Below, piece by piece: positions 44,337 through 59,116 of a DNA stretch of 64,000 bases. The DNA comes from Archivesica marissinica (Eukaryota; Mollusca; Bivalvia; Venerida; Vesicomyidae). The position numbers were made by a program, and so were the translations under genes. The notes beneath the pieces are model-generated. The model was not told the DNA's origin. It did no database searches and saw only the letters and a list, made by a program, of their open reading frames with translations. The DNA lies in the NCBI GenBank assembly GCA_014843695.1, contig CM026397.1, positions 45,884,571 through 45,948,570 of the forward strand. Reading direction: 5' to 3'. Position 1 is the stretch's first letter. The number at the start of each line of letters is the position of its first letter.

Positions 44337-47216
44337 GAGATAGTGTGTATATCTTGTAGTAATGAATGTAGATATGGTGAGACAGTGTGTATTTATTGTA
44401 GTAATGTATGTAGATATGGTGCGATAGTGTGTATATCTTGTAGTAATGAATGTAGATATGGTGAGATAGTGGATATATATTTTAGTAATGTATGTAGATA
44501 TGGTGAGATGGTGGATATATATTGTAGTAATGTATGTAGATATGGTGAGATAGTGGATATATATTTTAGTAATGTATGTAGATATGGTGAGATAGTGGAT
44601 TTATATTGTAGTAATGTATGTACATATGGTGAGATAGTGGATATATGTTGTAGTAATGTATGTAGATATGGTGATATAGTGTGTAGATCTTGTAGTAATG
44701 AATGTATATATGGTGAAATAGTGTGTAAATCGTGTAGTAATGAATGTAGATATTGTGAGATAGTGTATATATATATATTAGTAATGTACGTAGATATGGT
44801 GAGATAGTGGATATATATTGTAGTATTATATATAGATATGGTGAGATAGTGTGTATATCTTGTAGTAATGTACGTAGATATGGTGAGATAGTGTGTATAT
44901 CTTGTAGTAATATACGTAGATATGGTGAGACAGTGTGTAGTTATTGTAGTAATGTAATGTATGTAGATATCGTGAAATACTGTGTATATCTTGTAGTAAT
45001 GTATGTAAATATGGTGAGATAGTGGATTTATATTGTTGTAATGTACGTAGATATGGTGAGATAGTGTGTATATCTTGTAGTAATGTATGTAGATATGGTG
45101 AGATAGTGTGTATATCTTGTAGTAATGTACGTAGATATGGTGAGATAGTGTGTATATCTTGTAGTAATGTACGTAGATATGGTGAGATACTGTGTATATC
45201 TTGTAGTAATGTATGTACATATGGTGAGATAGTGGATATATCTTGTAGTAATGTATGTAGATATGGTGATATAATGTGTAGATCTTGTAGTAATGAATGT
45301 ATATATGGTGAAATAGTGTGTAGATCTTGTAGTAATGAATGTAGATATTGTGAGATAGTGTATATATATATATATATTAGTAATGTATGTAGATATGGTG
45401 AGATAGTGGATTTATATTGGTGTAATATATGTAGATATGGTGAGATAGTGTGTATATCTTGTAGTAATGTACGTAGATATGGTGAGATAGTGTGTATATC
45501 TTGTAGTAATGTATGTAGATATGGTGAGACAGTGTGTAGTTATTGTAGTAATGTATGTAGATATGGTGCGATAGTGTGTATATCTTGTAGTAATGTACGT
45601 AGATATAGTGAGATAGTGTGTATATCTTGTAGTAATGTATGTAGATATGGTGAGACAGTGTGTAGTTATTGTAGTAATGTATGTAGATATGGTGAGATAG
45701 TGTGTATATCTTGTAGTAATGAATGTAGATATGGTGAGATAGTGAATAATTTCTTGTAGTAATGTATGTAGATATGGTGAGATACTGTGTATATCTTGTA
45801 GTAATGAATGTAGATATGGTGAGATAGTGAATAATTTGTTGTAGTAATGTATGTAGATATGGTGAGATACTGTGTATATCTTGTATTAATGTACGTAAAT
45901 ATGGTGAGATAGTGGATATATCTTGTAGTAATGTATGTAGATATGGTGATATTGTGTGTAGATCTTGTAGTAATGAATGTAGATATAGTGAGATAGTGTA
46001 TATATCTATTAGTAATGTATGTAGATATGGTGAGATAGTGGATATATATTGTAGTAATATATGTAGATATGGTGAGATAGTGTGTATATCTTGTAGTAAT
46101 GTACGTAGATATGGTGCGATAGTGTATATATCTTGTAGTAATGTACGTAGATATGGTGAGATACTGTGTATATCTTGTAGTAATGTATGTAGATATGGTG
46201 AGATAGTGGATATATCTTGTAGTAATGTATGTAGATATGGTGATATAGTGTGTAGATCTTGTAGTAATGAATGTATATATGGTGAAATAGTGTGTAGATC
46301 TTGTAGTAATGAATGTAGATATTGTGAGATAGTGTATATATATATATATATTAGTAATGTATGTAGATATGGTGAGATAGTGGATATATATTGGTGTAAT
46401 ATATGTAGATATGGTGAGATAGTGTGTATATCTTGTAGTAATGTACGTAGATATGGTGAGATAGTGTGTATATCTTGTAGTAATGTATGTAGATATGGTG
46501 AGACAGTGTGTAGTTATTGTAGTAATGTATGTAGATATGGTGCGATATTGTGTATATCTTGTAGTAATGTACGTAGCTATAGTGAGATAGTGTGTATATC
46601 TTGTAGTAATGTATGTAGATATGGTGAGACAGTGTGTAGTTATTGTAGTAATGTATGTAGATATGGTGCGATAGTGTGTATATCTTGTAGTAATGATGTA
46701 GATATGGTGAGATAGTGAATAATTTCTTGTAGTAATGTATGTAGATATGGTGAGATACTGTGTATATCTTGTAGTAATGAATGTAGATATGGTGAGATAG
46801 TGAATAATTTGTTGTAGTAATGTATGTAGATATGGTGAGATACTGTGTATATCTTGTATTAATGTACGTAAATATGGTGAGATAGTGGATATATCTTGTA
46901 GTAATGTATGTAGATATGGTGATATAGTGTGTAGATCTTGTAGTAATGAATGTATATATGGTGAAATAGTGTGTAGATCTTGTAGTAATGAATGTAGATA
47001 TAGTGAGATGGTGTATATATCTATTAGTAATGTATGTAGATATGGTGAGATAGTGGATTTATTGTTGTAATATATGTAGATATGGTGAGATAGTGTGTAT
47101 ATCTTGTAGTAATGTATGTATATATGGTGGGACAGTGTGTGTATATTGTAGCAATGTATGTAGATATTGTGAGATAGTGTGAGTATATCTTGTAGTATTG
47201 TATGTAGATATGGTGA
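44337..47216. repeat. 42-bp minisatellite array (copy B)
   Basis: Same array as 1-2846, here with its left edge visible. It starts at GAGATAGTGTGTATATC directly after an A-rich stretch (44326-44335). The right edge is at TATGGTGAACATACATAC. Confidence 0.97.
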
Positions 47217-47361
47217 ACATACATACATTTGAGACCTTCGTAAATTTATATATAGGATTTAGAAAGCAGATTATTAAAAGCAGTGCAATATTATAATATA
47301 GTACTGTGGATGAGGATATGCATACATCGTGTGCGGGAATACAATATCTAATGTTATGTTC

Positions 47362-47472
47362 TTTACGTTTATTTATCGTCGCCAGCGGTTGCCCATATGA
47401 GCGACGCCTCCTGAAGAGATTAGTCATTTTAGATATTTGGAGGATAGTGCGATGATACAGACAGAGACCCAA
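47362..47472 (-). repeat. Dispersed ~115-bp retroposon tail (block 1 copy B)
   Basis: Duplicate of 2992-3102. Confidence 0.75.
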
Positions 47473-50330
47473 TCCAGAGTCTGATATGGTTTTTTTACGT
47501 GCAAAATAGCAATACCGTTTCTAACTAGTTTTCTATTTATAGTAACGTATGTCATTGTTATTTATAGCAATACGTTCTGATTGGAAGAATATAAACAGCC
47601 TGTTCCAACTAGTTTTCTATTTATAGTAACTTAGTTCATTTATAGGATAGGTCTATACGTGTCTAGGCATGATTTCGTGACGTCAACGACTGACTGATGC
47701 GATATTCCGGAAACTATAAACACGCTCAGTCCTTTGCGACTTAAGTATCGGATGCCAAAGTGTAAGGATATTTAGGTACTTATACGTATTATATAATAGT
47801 ATCGCGGCCATCAACATCTTACGATCGAAATGACGATAATAAATATAATCATTTTATCGGTATAATGAGAATGTGTAGAGGGAGGTAATTGTGTACGGAC
47901 ATTAGCTACGTAATTAGAACTAAGGGTAGATACGGACATAAATGGAGCGACACACCCCGAGTCGAATGGACCATTAATAAGAGAGATAGTGTTTTCCCGC
48001 CATTTTTATCCTCCATTTTGAAAATCGTAGGCGCGGAACGTATAATCGTTTAGTACGATTATCGAAACCCCCGGATAGATAGGACCTATAATAAAGCTTA
48101 TATAACGAATTTATATCGGTACTTACGGTTTTTTGGATCACTACTTCCGGTATGAGGTCGGACCATTAATTGAGTCGCGGATTCGTCATTGTCTCTTCGA
48201 GATCTTTCCGACGATACCAAACACGGCCAGTTTCCTCGAACGTTCATTTTTCTTCAAACTTATTTACGATTAAAGGGAGATAATCAGTATTATAGATATA
48301 TCGAATAATGATAGATCAAAATGAAGGGTAGCGTCGGACTCGTGACGACGATACGCGTATATTAGAACTAACGTATAGTAACGTTACTTACGTTTAAATA
48401 TTTTTCATTTTCATAAATGGGACTTTAAGGATATATAAAATCTTTAAACCTCTATATCTCGAAAACTACTCGCCGTATAAATAAAGGAAAGATATCGTCG
48501 GATCGGTCTCGCCGAGCTACGTCGAATTATACAGATTTATACGCTCTAACGCCGAGTAGAAAAATTGATGACTTCAGATTCGTAGGCCAAGTCTTTTAGC
48601 TCCATTATAAACAGCATAGATCGTGCTCATACGCGGCGCTACCCCTATATCTAATAATCGAATTATGGATATCCGTATAAATACTGATGTGCAGGCCCGG
48701 GCCTTTTGGCCTAATGGCAGCTACGCGCCTGTATGGTTCTGGAATTGGAGCGTATTACACTATCCTGCAACAAAAATGAATTAACGAATGCACTTTTAGA
48801 GGCGTCATCCCGATTAACAAGGGGGTCGATAATAAATAAATACGGAAGGCTAACAGATGAGCATATTTTATTGGAAAGCAACATTTTCCTGTTTCATATA
48901 GCGACCACACAGTTGTCACACCAGTCTGGACGTATACATTCATAAGCCATGTTCGAACCCTAATCTCCGAGCGACGTCGTCTATCAAATAACGCATGTAT
49001 TACAGCCGCTATTGCCATAAAATAGGCTTCGCAGCAATGCATGAAACTGATAGGCGTATTATGATAACAACATTGACTATTAGCACGGGGAGACATACGC
49101 ATGTTGCAACCCTACAACGGATATGTACAACTCTAATAAAGGATGCGCAATGTAACACCGATCACGTGATTATCATTATCGCACTGAACAGGGGATGTAA
49201 TTAGTTTATACAAATTTATGTTAGCACGATCGCGAAACAACTATTTGACATTTAACATTTCTTAATTACATTTACGGATTTCCGCGTCGATTTGTAGTAA
49301 TTCGTAATTAATTACCCGTCTTACCTTTAGATTTTAACGGCTGGCATTGACAAACGTGGTATGTAAACGTATTAATTACTTAAATTTGCTTAGAATCATG
49401 AAACAATTTGCCATGCGATGTTTATAATTACGTGTGTCAGTTTGGCCTAGAAATTTCTCTCGCATTCCCAGATAAATTGTTAAGATTATTTAGGGCCAAC
49501 ATACGGAAGGCCTGACAGGCATACCTCATACCGCTTGGATTCAGTTAATTATGTTAAAGGGCATGGAACACCACGTATTAACGATTAGACATTTATATTA
49601 ATCGTTGTATCACTCTATACGATAAAATACGTGTACTTTATTCGTGTATCATATACGCTATGGCTATGAGTTGTCTAGTGACATGCCCCTCTAAAACGTA
49701 CATTACGGATTATTAATAATTTATCGCATTTTTATGGAATTATACGTAACGAGGTAAGATATATATTATTCATTTTCGCTAAAGTACATAGGTTAAGTTT
49801 GTATATAGCGTATAATTAGGATTTCTTACGCGATAAAAACGTACGCCGAGTTTGAATAATATAATGAACTTACCCGTTGACAGCATGGTTGAAGTTCGTG
49901 AAGCTTATGAAACGATTGAGGCCTAAGTCCGTTGTAAACGGTCTATATTTATAGAAGCGTTCGTAATCGTTATTTATGGATCGGTTCGTAGTCGATATTT
50001 ATAGAATGGTACGCGATCGCTATTTATAAAGCTATTATCAATAGGCTCTATAGTGACGCGTATACTAAAAAAGCAAAGAGCTCGGTAGTTGCGCGATACG
50101 TCATCAATAGGCTCTATAGTGACGCGTATACTAAAAAAGCAAAGAGACGACTTTACTACTGTGAGACGCAAAAGTTACATATAATGGCCAGCATCGATTA
50201 CTGCTAATACAACAAACCTTATCAAATGTAATTGAAGCCACAACGAGCGCTATGACAACATGACTGAAATGACCCAGATAGTGAGTGTAAGCATACATGT
50301 TTACAACTGTTTCGACTATATATACAGGAT

Positions 50331-50560
50331 GTCCGATTAGCGCAGTGGGGCTGTCCGATTAGCGCAGTGGTTAGCGCGCTCGCTTCTCACCAATGCAACC
50401 CTGGTTCGAGATGTATGTGAGATGGTACGATGGTCGCCATGGTGGGTTTTCTCCGGGTACTCCGGTTTCCTCCCACACGAATGACCACATTTACGCTTCC
50501 ATCCGCGCCAACGAGAGTGATTAATACAAGTTGTTAAAACTTACCACAAAAAAAAAAAAA
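50331..50560 (+). mobile_element. tRNA-derived SINE (block 1 copy B)
   Basis: Duplicate of 5961-6190, including the duplicated head and the A-run. Confidence 0.8.
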
Positions 50561-51631
50561 CAAAAACAAACACCAACACCAAAAGACCATATATTATCAT
50601 GACTAGGCTAGCCTGGGAACAGGCGTCGATATATGTTGCCTGGTCAGTCAAATACATATATGTTAACACCGATACTATTAATTGGGCCGTATTGAGTTCG
50701 GAACAGGGGTCAATATATTTTGCCTGGTCAGTCAAATAAATATATTTTAACACCGATACTATTAATTCGGCCGTATTGAGTTTCTGATTATATTAACGCC
50801 TGGGGAAACTGGACGGATTATCCGTGTAATTATTGACTAGCATTAATCCTATTAATAGGCCTATTAGCACGTGACTTAATTAATGACGTACTTGAATCGA
50901 AAGCGAGGCACTGGAATGATCGTGTATAATCGTGCCTGTTCGGCGATTTCCGATATAATTCCGTTTCTATATTTAGCGATATTATATTGTAGAGAAGAGT
51001 TGTCGTTCTTCAAATACATATAAATGAGGGTGTAAGTAGATGGCGCTACGATCGGAAATCCAGTTTCCCCAGGCTGTCATTTTACCAGAAGTTAAAAAGT
51101 CAAAAAACGACAGACTGGCACCCAGGTTATGACTAGACTAACATTGATCTAGTTTTGTGATTTCAATAATCTCAGAAATTGATACATTTCAGGTATGGCA
51201 GACCTGTAAATACAAACATCTACGCTCCCCCAGAATTTAAATGAAACTATATTTATATGTCCGTGTATAATTGACCCCACGATATGGTCACATAGATTAC
51301 ATAGCCATAATATATAGTAGTACAAGCTTCCGGTAGTGTCATGGCGTAGTTGTTTATGTTTGTCAGTGGGAATTTCTTGGATTTGACTATGTAAATACTG
51401 AGCAAACCTTCTATAAATAAGATATATGTGAACAGGAGAAACTTGTGTACCGGATTGGATACTATGAAGGTGACATTTTGACATTACGTTGATTTAATCA
51501 GCACAATTTCTGATATTTTACATGTGCTATGTTCCATTGAACTGATATTGCAGTAGGTAAAATTGAATACCACCCACGCTGCATTTTTCGGACAGTACAC
51601 TGCACAGAACAAATAACGTTTCGTGTGTATC

Positions 51632-52415
51632 ATGAGCTATGCTCCAGCAAGTGGTGATAAAAAAAGTGAAGCCACATCACCTCTCGATATTAGCGAACTG
51701 AAAAAAAATCAATGTTATTATCAACCAACAGTGATCACGAGATGGCAGAAGGCTGCAATAATAACCTTAGCGAGGAACATGTCCTAAACATTGCCGAGAT
51801 CCTTAAATCAACATTTGATAGCCAAATGACATCAATGGTGAGTAGCATTGTTAGTGGCGCACTCGGCGGTCTAGAACAGAAGGTTGCGACATTAGAAGGA
51901 AAAAACAAGGCTGTACATGATTGTGTTTCACAGCTAGAAAAACGTGTCGCCAACCTGGAAAACCAAGGGGACAGATCAAACCAATACAGTCGGCGTAACT
52001 CGCTACGTGTCTCAGGTATGAACGAAGACGCAGGTGAATCAGTCGACGATTTGGTCACGACCTTGTTCACGGAACGTCAGCTTGGACGAAATCGATAACA
52101 TGCACAGGCTTCATAGACCGAACTCTGATGATGGAATGTCAACTCGTCCCAGGGACATTATCATTAAATTCGCGACATACCGCTCCCACCAAAAAGTTTA
52201 TACATTGCGATAGTCGCTTAAAACAGCAGTATAGCGTGTTCACCAACGAAGAACTAACCAAACGGCGCGGCGAAGTGTTCTTCAACCTACTGCGTCTTGT
52301 GAAAGATAACTCCGTCAAAGGAACCTGGACTGCAAATGGGATCATCCTTGTGAAGGACAATAGAGATGTCGTTCACATATGTGATGACCTGGTTAAACTT
52401 AAACGTACACCTTAA
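51632..52415 (+). pseudogene. LINE ORF1-like protein, disrupted (copy B)
   Basis: Same dead ORF1-like gene as 7262-8045, with the same frame breaks and identical translated segments, at +44370. Confidence 0.8.
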
Positions 52416-52748
52416 CATTCGGCAGTGAAGTATACATTCACACTAGTCAGTGACTCGGAACAGTAGTACATTGGCCATCGATTTACCTGTCTAGTTATTA
52501 TGTACAGTATTTGTGCTTGATACAATAATGGCATATGTACAACGTATGCCTTTTGTATGACTCGTCGCAATATGTATGCTTAAAACACGGTCGTAACGTC
52601 ATACCTTTATACTTGCAGTCCATTATTAATATTGGACTGCTGTCAAAAGGCCAGAGTATTATATTAAATCCTAAGCGTACATGTATGAAATAAACACTTT
52701 TAATTAGTAGGATCTTGTTATATAAGTGTGTGTTTTAAGTAAGATATA

Positions 52749-52926
52749 CAGTCAAACCTGTCATAAGCAGCCAGCCAAGGAAATCACAGAAAGTGGCTGC
52801 TTAGCACAGGTGGCTGCTTAATAGAGGGCACATGTATAATAAAACAGGATATTGGGAATCTGGAAACTGGCTGCTTAATACAGGTTGGCTGCTTAATAGA
52901 GGTGACCACTAACACAGGTTTGAGTG
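52749..52926. mobile_element. TA-flanked MITE (block 1 copy B)
   Basis: Duplicate of 8379-8556. Confidence 0.85.
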
Positions 52927-53626
52927 TAAACCTCAAACGGATACAATATGTAAAATATTGGTACTGTCTTCGGCTTATATCCTATACATAAAACGAATCT
53001 ATTAGTTATTAAGACGTAGTGTGAAACCACTGTTTTCGCGCGTCCGAAAATCACGCATTGATTAACAAAGGCCTGTGCACAGTATTTAGTGTCGAACCAC
53101 AAGTTCATGTAACACTTACATATCTGCTTAAATATTTTACATTGATACTGCCTGCATAAGGAACTACCAATACTGCCCGGGCCTCGAACCTCATGTACAC
53201 GTAACACTATATCGATGCTTAACTTATCTCCATTTTCTGTGGGCAAGCATGCATAGCGTACCCAATAATACACACAATGTATTACAATATATGCACGACC
53301 TGCGTGGTTGTTGGGAAACAAACACAAAAGCGATTCATTAGAAGGGAGTTAATCGTACTATTCTCCACGCAACTGTAATATTGTTTCAACGTGTCTCGTA
53401 ATCATAATATAACATAATATGTATTTGCATTAAGCACATTTATGGCCAATACACATTATGAAGTTTGACAAATAGTGAAATACATGATACAGTTTTCTGA
53501 GAAGTTTGAATATATCAGTTAATAATTAGTAGATGCAAAAGTACAATAAGTGACACGTGAAATATAACTACTGCACTTAGGTCAAACATACAAGGCCATA
53601 ATTATGCCAGACGCATGGTAAATTTT

Positions 53627-54105
53627 GCACTGAAAAGTACAAGTCATGCTCGGTCATTTTTGATGGATATGAAGATGGGCCATCAACGAATGACACTACA
53701 CACAGGAGACGAATAGGCGGTCAAATTGTGGCTGAAATTAAAATTGAACTGGATATGATAATGAGTTCAAAGAAACAGCAGGTACTTCTAAACAAAAGGA
53801 ACACAAACAGAAGTTCATAAACTTATTGTCAGGTTATTTGGCGGAAGCTGGGGTGGATGTGAGTAATGCCAAGTCAGATGCTGACTACTTAATAGTGAAA
53901 TCAGCTCTAGATGCTTCGCTAGACCAGAACACAATTGTCGTTGGTGAAGACACTGATGTATTAGTAATGTTGTGTTACCATGCCAGAAACATAGAGAATA
54001 GCATGCATCTCATTTCAGAAGGAAACAAACACAAATGTTGCAGTGTTAGGGGTTCAAGAACATCTTGGCCCTGAACTATGTAACAACATACTTTTTCTGC
54101 ATGCA
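53627..54105 (+). pseudogene. PIN/NYN-like nuclease-family fragment (copy B)
   Basis: Identical duplicate of 9257-9735, with the same frameshift and truncations. Confidence 0.5.
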
Positions 54106-54582
54106 AAAATGTGAAAGTGCAAATTGATTTTATTGTGTCATATTACACAGGCTTTTGACATAACAAAACCATTATTCCCATTTCTGTTCAAATTTTCCCT
54201 ACCCCAATGTCCTATTTGTACTGTACTCTAATGAGCGCTTAGTGAAGGCCTTTTTTTCAAAAGGATTTTGGATAAAGTGATGAAAATTAAACATTTGTTT
54301 TACATCACTATTCAATTCTTAAACTAGAAAACATAAACCTTTGGGAAAATAATATGATGTACACCATATCAATTTCATAGAGTTTATCATGCGTGGTGGA
54401 TTGGTATAAAGGTAATTGTGCAACTCTGAATTTTGTATGTTATAGCACGTTATTACATTGAATCTATTTATAGTGGATAGATCATTATATTTCGTAACCA
54501 GTTCTCATCATAGTTGAGACGTGCACATATTCCCAGCTACTGACCTGAAATGACGAAAAATATTTAACAGTTAGAAACCGAA

Positions 54583-55723
54583 AATGAAGGTGAAGAAACT
54601 ACAGCGATACAAAGAGAAAACATTAATTGAGAGCAATGTCACTACTGATTTAGATACCAGTCATTCGAGTCCATTCGATATCAAACAGAAACAAAAATAA
54701 TGTACAACAGAAAAAGAAGAAACTAACCACAAGCATGTAACAGAAATAGTATTAGTAACTGGATTGAAATGATGTTTGTAATATGGATTGGAATGTTCAA
54801 CTCTTCTTCTGCTATCTTGCTTTCAAGCCGAATTCCTTCTTTCTATACAAACAAATAGTGAATATGTGTTTATACTATACAATGATGTATGGTCTAAAAA
54901 TATTGTAATTTAACTAATTTATATCATATGTTTACATATGTATATATTAACTATATTATGAACAATAAACGGGCTACTCCTTGTAGCTCAATATTGTAAA
55001 AAGGAAAGAAAGGTCGCAAATGATCACAACAGAGGACTAAGAAAACAAACACTATGATGCATAATCAAGGAAACATTCAGTGACTCGGTACATGTGTGCC
55101 ATAAAACATAAACATAGCATCTTGGAGAGTACCTCTTTGAAAAATAAAAGGAAATCGACAGCATAGAAAGGCAGTTTGGCACATTAGAAGAGCAACTAAA
55201 GGAACATGTAATGGACAATGAGAAATTAACACTGAACTTGTAAATATTGAGTGGAGAGCAAATGGTAAAATTAACGGTCTTGAACAATACAGTAAAATAT
55301 ACAACATACGGATATGCGGATTAACAGAATCAAAGCAAGAAACTGTAATCCAAACAGAAAAGAAAGTCGTCAAGAAATTAAAGCTAGCATATCCCAGATG
55401 TAATTGAAGTTAATGACATAGAACTTGCTCACAAACTGGGTAACGCAAATTCAAATAGAATACCATGGCAAATAATAGTGAAACTAGTGGATAAGATAGC
55501 GATAGTAAATATTATGATGAAATCTATTGGAGAACACGGGGTGTATATTAGCGTAGATATAACAACACTGAACAAACATGTGCTCACAAGAAGCAAACAT
55601 ATGATGCAGATATGTACTGCTTGGTCAATAGACGGGCATTTGTTCTACAAGAATGCAATGCATTGCATATGGGTGATGATTACCAGATATGGATTGCTCT
55701 TTCGTGGTCAACATATTGACTAG
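54583..55723 (+). pseudogene. Second LINE ORF1-like remnant, disrupted (copy B)
   Basis: Duplicate of 10213-11353 at +44370, with identical frames. Confidence 0.65.
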
Positions 55724-56443
55724 TCCGAGTGCACAAAAACACCTATTGGTTAATTTAATAACACCAGTAACATCACATGTTGGAAGTTTAACCCTGTAAA
55801 TGTAATACAAATGTAGTACTATTCCGTTCAGCATTATAGCCATTGTTGGATAAATGCTTCGCTGGACACAGTTTTATTTCATTTAAGCCATGTTGCAATA
55901 ATGAGGCTAACATATGCACGTCTCTTGATTCTGTTGTTGTTGGTTGATTTTGGTTTACTAAATACTATATGTAAACCGAACCAAATGAGCGTGACTGTAT
56001 TATTGCAAGATGACTCAAATTATAATTGTTAGTTCATTTAATTTACTATATACATATACCATTTGTAACAACATCAACCAACAATTATATTTTCAAGTCA
56101 TGTTGCAATAATAATGACATGGATGTCCATGTATGATCATTTGGTTCGGTTACTAATAAAACAAAATCAACTAACAATTATATGCGTGCAACATCACTAT
56201 GTAAAAGAATATGCATAAGCGCTCGGCTTGTTTTCCAATTCATTTCAAATAGTTTGTGTATTGCAGTTTGTACATAATTATAATGTATGAATTGAATAAA
56301 AAATGGTTAAACTACGATTACCTAAATTGAAGTATGGTGTGTGCTATTTCACCAAGCAAAAGATAAAATAGATATCAATCAAGGAAGATATATTTATTTA
56401 ACATTACACAAGATTTCAAATTTAAATAGCAAAGTTGTTTAGT

Positions 56444-56690
56444 GTGGCGTCCGTGGTCCAATGGTAGAGCGTCGGATTTGGAATCGAACGGTCCGGGTTC
56501 GATACTCAGTCAGGCCACGTATGTAGTGTCAATGAATCAACACCATTAAACACCATGGTATCTTAGACCGAGTAAAATGGCCTCAGTGGTCGAGTGGTTA
56601 GGGTCGCTGATTTGTATACCACTGTAACCTGTCATCACTGATTGTCAAGGGTTCGAGCCCCGCTCAGGCCGTGTCTCATTTATATGAAAA
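56444..56690 (+). mobile_element. Two tRNA-like SINE heads (block 1 copy B)
   Basis: Duplicates of 12074-12180 and 12209-12320. Confidence 0.7.
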
Positions 56691-57829
56691 ATTGTTCTGA
56701 CGTAGTTGTCGCAATGACGATTTCAGCATGCAAGTATGTCCACATACAAATGTCATGTTATACCAATACTACGCCTGGACAAAATAACCTGAATTACATT
56801 ATGTTATTATGTCGTATAATATATATTCTTTATGTATCCTCCAATATTGAAGAGCATGCATACATTTTACATATACATTATCAGAACATTTACATCGGTG
56901 AAATATTCTACAATTATATACATAAACATTAAGTAACAGAAATAAACATTTATTTTTATATACTTAGTACATAACAAATTATGTATAAGCGCAACCGAGT
57001 ATGTACAGGTTGTATTATTACAACATTTTGACGTATTTGAAAGAAGTTAATCATTCAAAGTTGATTTTAAATAAGGGCAGTTGTATTATCTAGTAAAACT
57101 AGCGCCCGGATATGTAACATACATGTGTGCATAACTATGGGCGCCGGTTTGCTATTTATTCAGTATCCATAATTCGATATATGGATAGTGTGGCGTCCCC
57201 CCTCGTGGATAGCCATAATTCCAAGCTATTATGGACAACAAGTATTCAATAAGAGGTCTAATATAAATATAGTACTTATAGAGACCTTCTATTTAATTAT
57301 GACTTGGGTTTTCGCATGATATGTATTCTCTTCCGGGCCCGCTCTTTAGTTTAAACATTATTTATTTCAGTATGTGTACATGTAATCAAGAAATGAAAAG
57401 TTTACATATAATTTAACAGCAGTAGACTGAAAGGGATTAGAACGAAAGAAAACTTATATAGTTCTTCTAATGTTAAAACGTGTAACCCAAACCATTTGTA
57501 TGTTCATGCTATGTATTGTATCTGTACGTGTATGACATATGTACTATTGGTTTGCAATCATATATGGTTAAATAAATAAATACACAATTCTTGGAATGGT
57601 GGTTACCAATATGCTTGTTACAGGTTACTAGAGTAATAGCTTGATCGTGCATAAATAAGTAGAGGTGGGTGGAAAGGTTTACCAGTGTTGAGTGGAATGG
57701 TCATAGTTCGATATCTTTTCAATGTGGGAGTGTAGAGTTTCTGCAGCAGAAATAACATGATCAACAATTATATGTAAACTGGCAACGTCAGCAAAGTGGT
57801 GCACTTGAGAACCAGTATTGTCGACGATG

Positions 57830-58096
57830 TCATTGATAAACACCAGGAAATAGAGTGGACCACGAATAGATCATGGGGGGGGGACTCCTGCACTTACTGT
57901 TCACCGATTGGGTACCCGGTAGAACAACGGATTGTCGTCTGTTATAGAGAAACCTAGTTAAATAAACAGCCATCCAGTCCAATATTTTTAACTTGAAGAT
58001 GAGACCTTTATGCCACACTTTACCAAAGGCCTTACTATTATCAAAGAATACAGTTCTCACTTCAGGTCCAGCCTTACATAAGGTATTGAACAGGTA
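57830..58096 (-). pseudogene. LINE reverse transcriptase fragment (copy B, truncated)
   Basis: Copy B retains only the part matching 13460-13726. After 58096 the sequence changes to unrelated DNA, so the upstream RT fragments of copy A are absent. Confidence 0.8.
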
Positions 58097-58685
58097 TGTT
58101 CTGCCTTATGCATACAGTTTTAACCAATGCATACAGTTTTAACCAATGAAGAATAAAGACACACGTCGTCACTTCTAGCTTTTATTCTCCCAGCGGTAAA
58201 ACACTGAAAGTACACAATATGTAACAATCATAAGTAATTACCAAATAACTGAACATTCATGTACAAAACAAAGTTGTTTTACATTATAACAAATTATTAA
58301 CTATTATACCCATAAAACATAACAAGTATGCACCCCATATTCCTATATAGAGACCTTTTAATAATATAAACTTTTAGAATTGAGTACGAAATTATCCAAA
58401 AATATGACGCGTAGCGAGGGCGAAACATCGTGCTCAAAAGTTAATCTCAAATTCTATTTCAATGCCACAAAATACAAAGTTCATAGCTTACACATTAAAA
58501 GACTAGATATATTCGATATAATATACATCAACTTACACGCTGTAATAAGACCGCATTAATTGAATGTTTTCGTAAGAAAACAAAGAAACGCTGTTCGTCC
58601 CGGAAGTTTCGATATGAGAGCGGAAAATAACGAAAAGTGAAATGTGACGGAAATAATCAAACTAACGAAAAGGAAAAACGGTAAT
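58097..58685. other. Unmatched 589-bp segment between blocks in copy B
   Basis: Replaces the 7.7 kb at 13727-21453 of copy A and matches nothing else seen. Starts TGTTCTGCC with a small tandem (ATGCATACAGTTTTAACCA twice). On the minus strand it ends ...AATAAAAGCTAGAAGTG ... GCAGAACA, a poly(A)-signal-then-ACA pattern that could be an LTR edge. No matching TG end was found at the other side, so the LTR idea is tentative. No coding frame. Confidence 0.5.
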
Positions 58686-58879
58686 CGGAGTGCCATTTTA
58701 GAAATTGTAAAATTCTGTGATTCTATTATACTAAAGATCTCAAGCTACAGTATTATTCTATATCTTCTCCGATATTGTTACTTCATATAGCACATCCGTT
58801 TGGCGCAATGTGTATACGATAGATATATAGAATTGACCACGATATTACCGAAACATGCTACGAAAAACAATTGCCTTAA

Positions 58880-59116
58880 CTCTTTCACCGCCAATGTCGC
58901 ATAAAAGCGACTTTGCAAAAAGCCGAGAACCCGATCAGACAGAACAGAACGTGTCGTCTGATCAGGCTGTATGTTGATTGCTCTTCAGACAGTGGAGCTG
59001 AAGCACCTATCCGAATAGCAAACAACATAGATCCTGACCAGACGCGGCGTTACGCCGCGGCTGATCTGGATCTATGTTGCTTGCACATGCTCTCAATTTA
59101 GTCGGCGCTGAAAGAG
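58880..59116. mobile_element. TTAA-flanked MITE (copy B)
   Basis: The same insertion at the orthologous position of copy B, so it predates the split of the two copies. Confidence 0.85.

Larger units (their letters stand above)
44371..58096. repeat. Large direct duplication, block 1 copy B
   Basis: Second copy of 1-13726, same orientation. It starts 187 bases after the 1000-N gap and its minisatellite extends 34 bases further left (from 44337) than copy A shows. All elements described in copy A are present at +44370. Confidence 0.97.
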
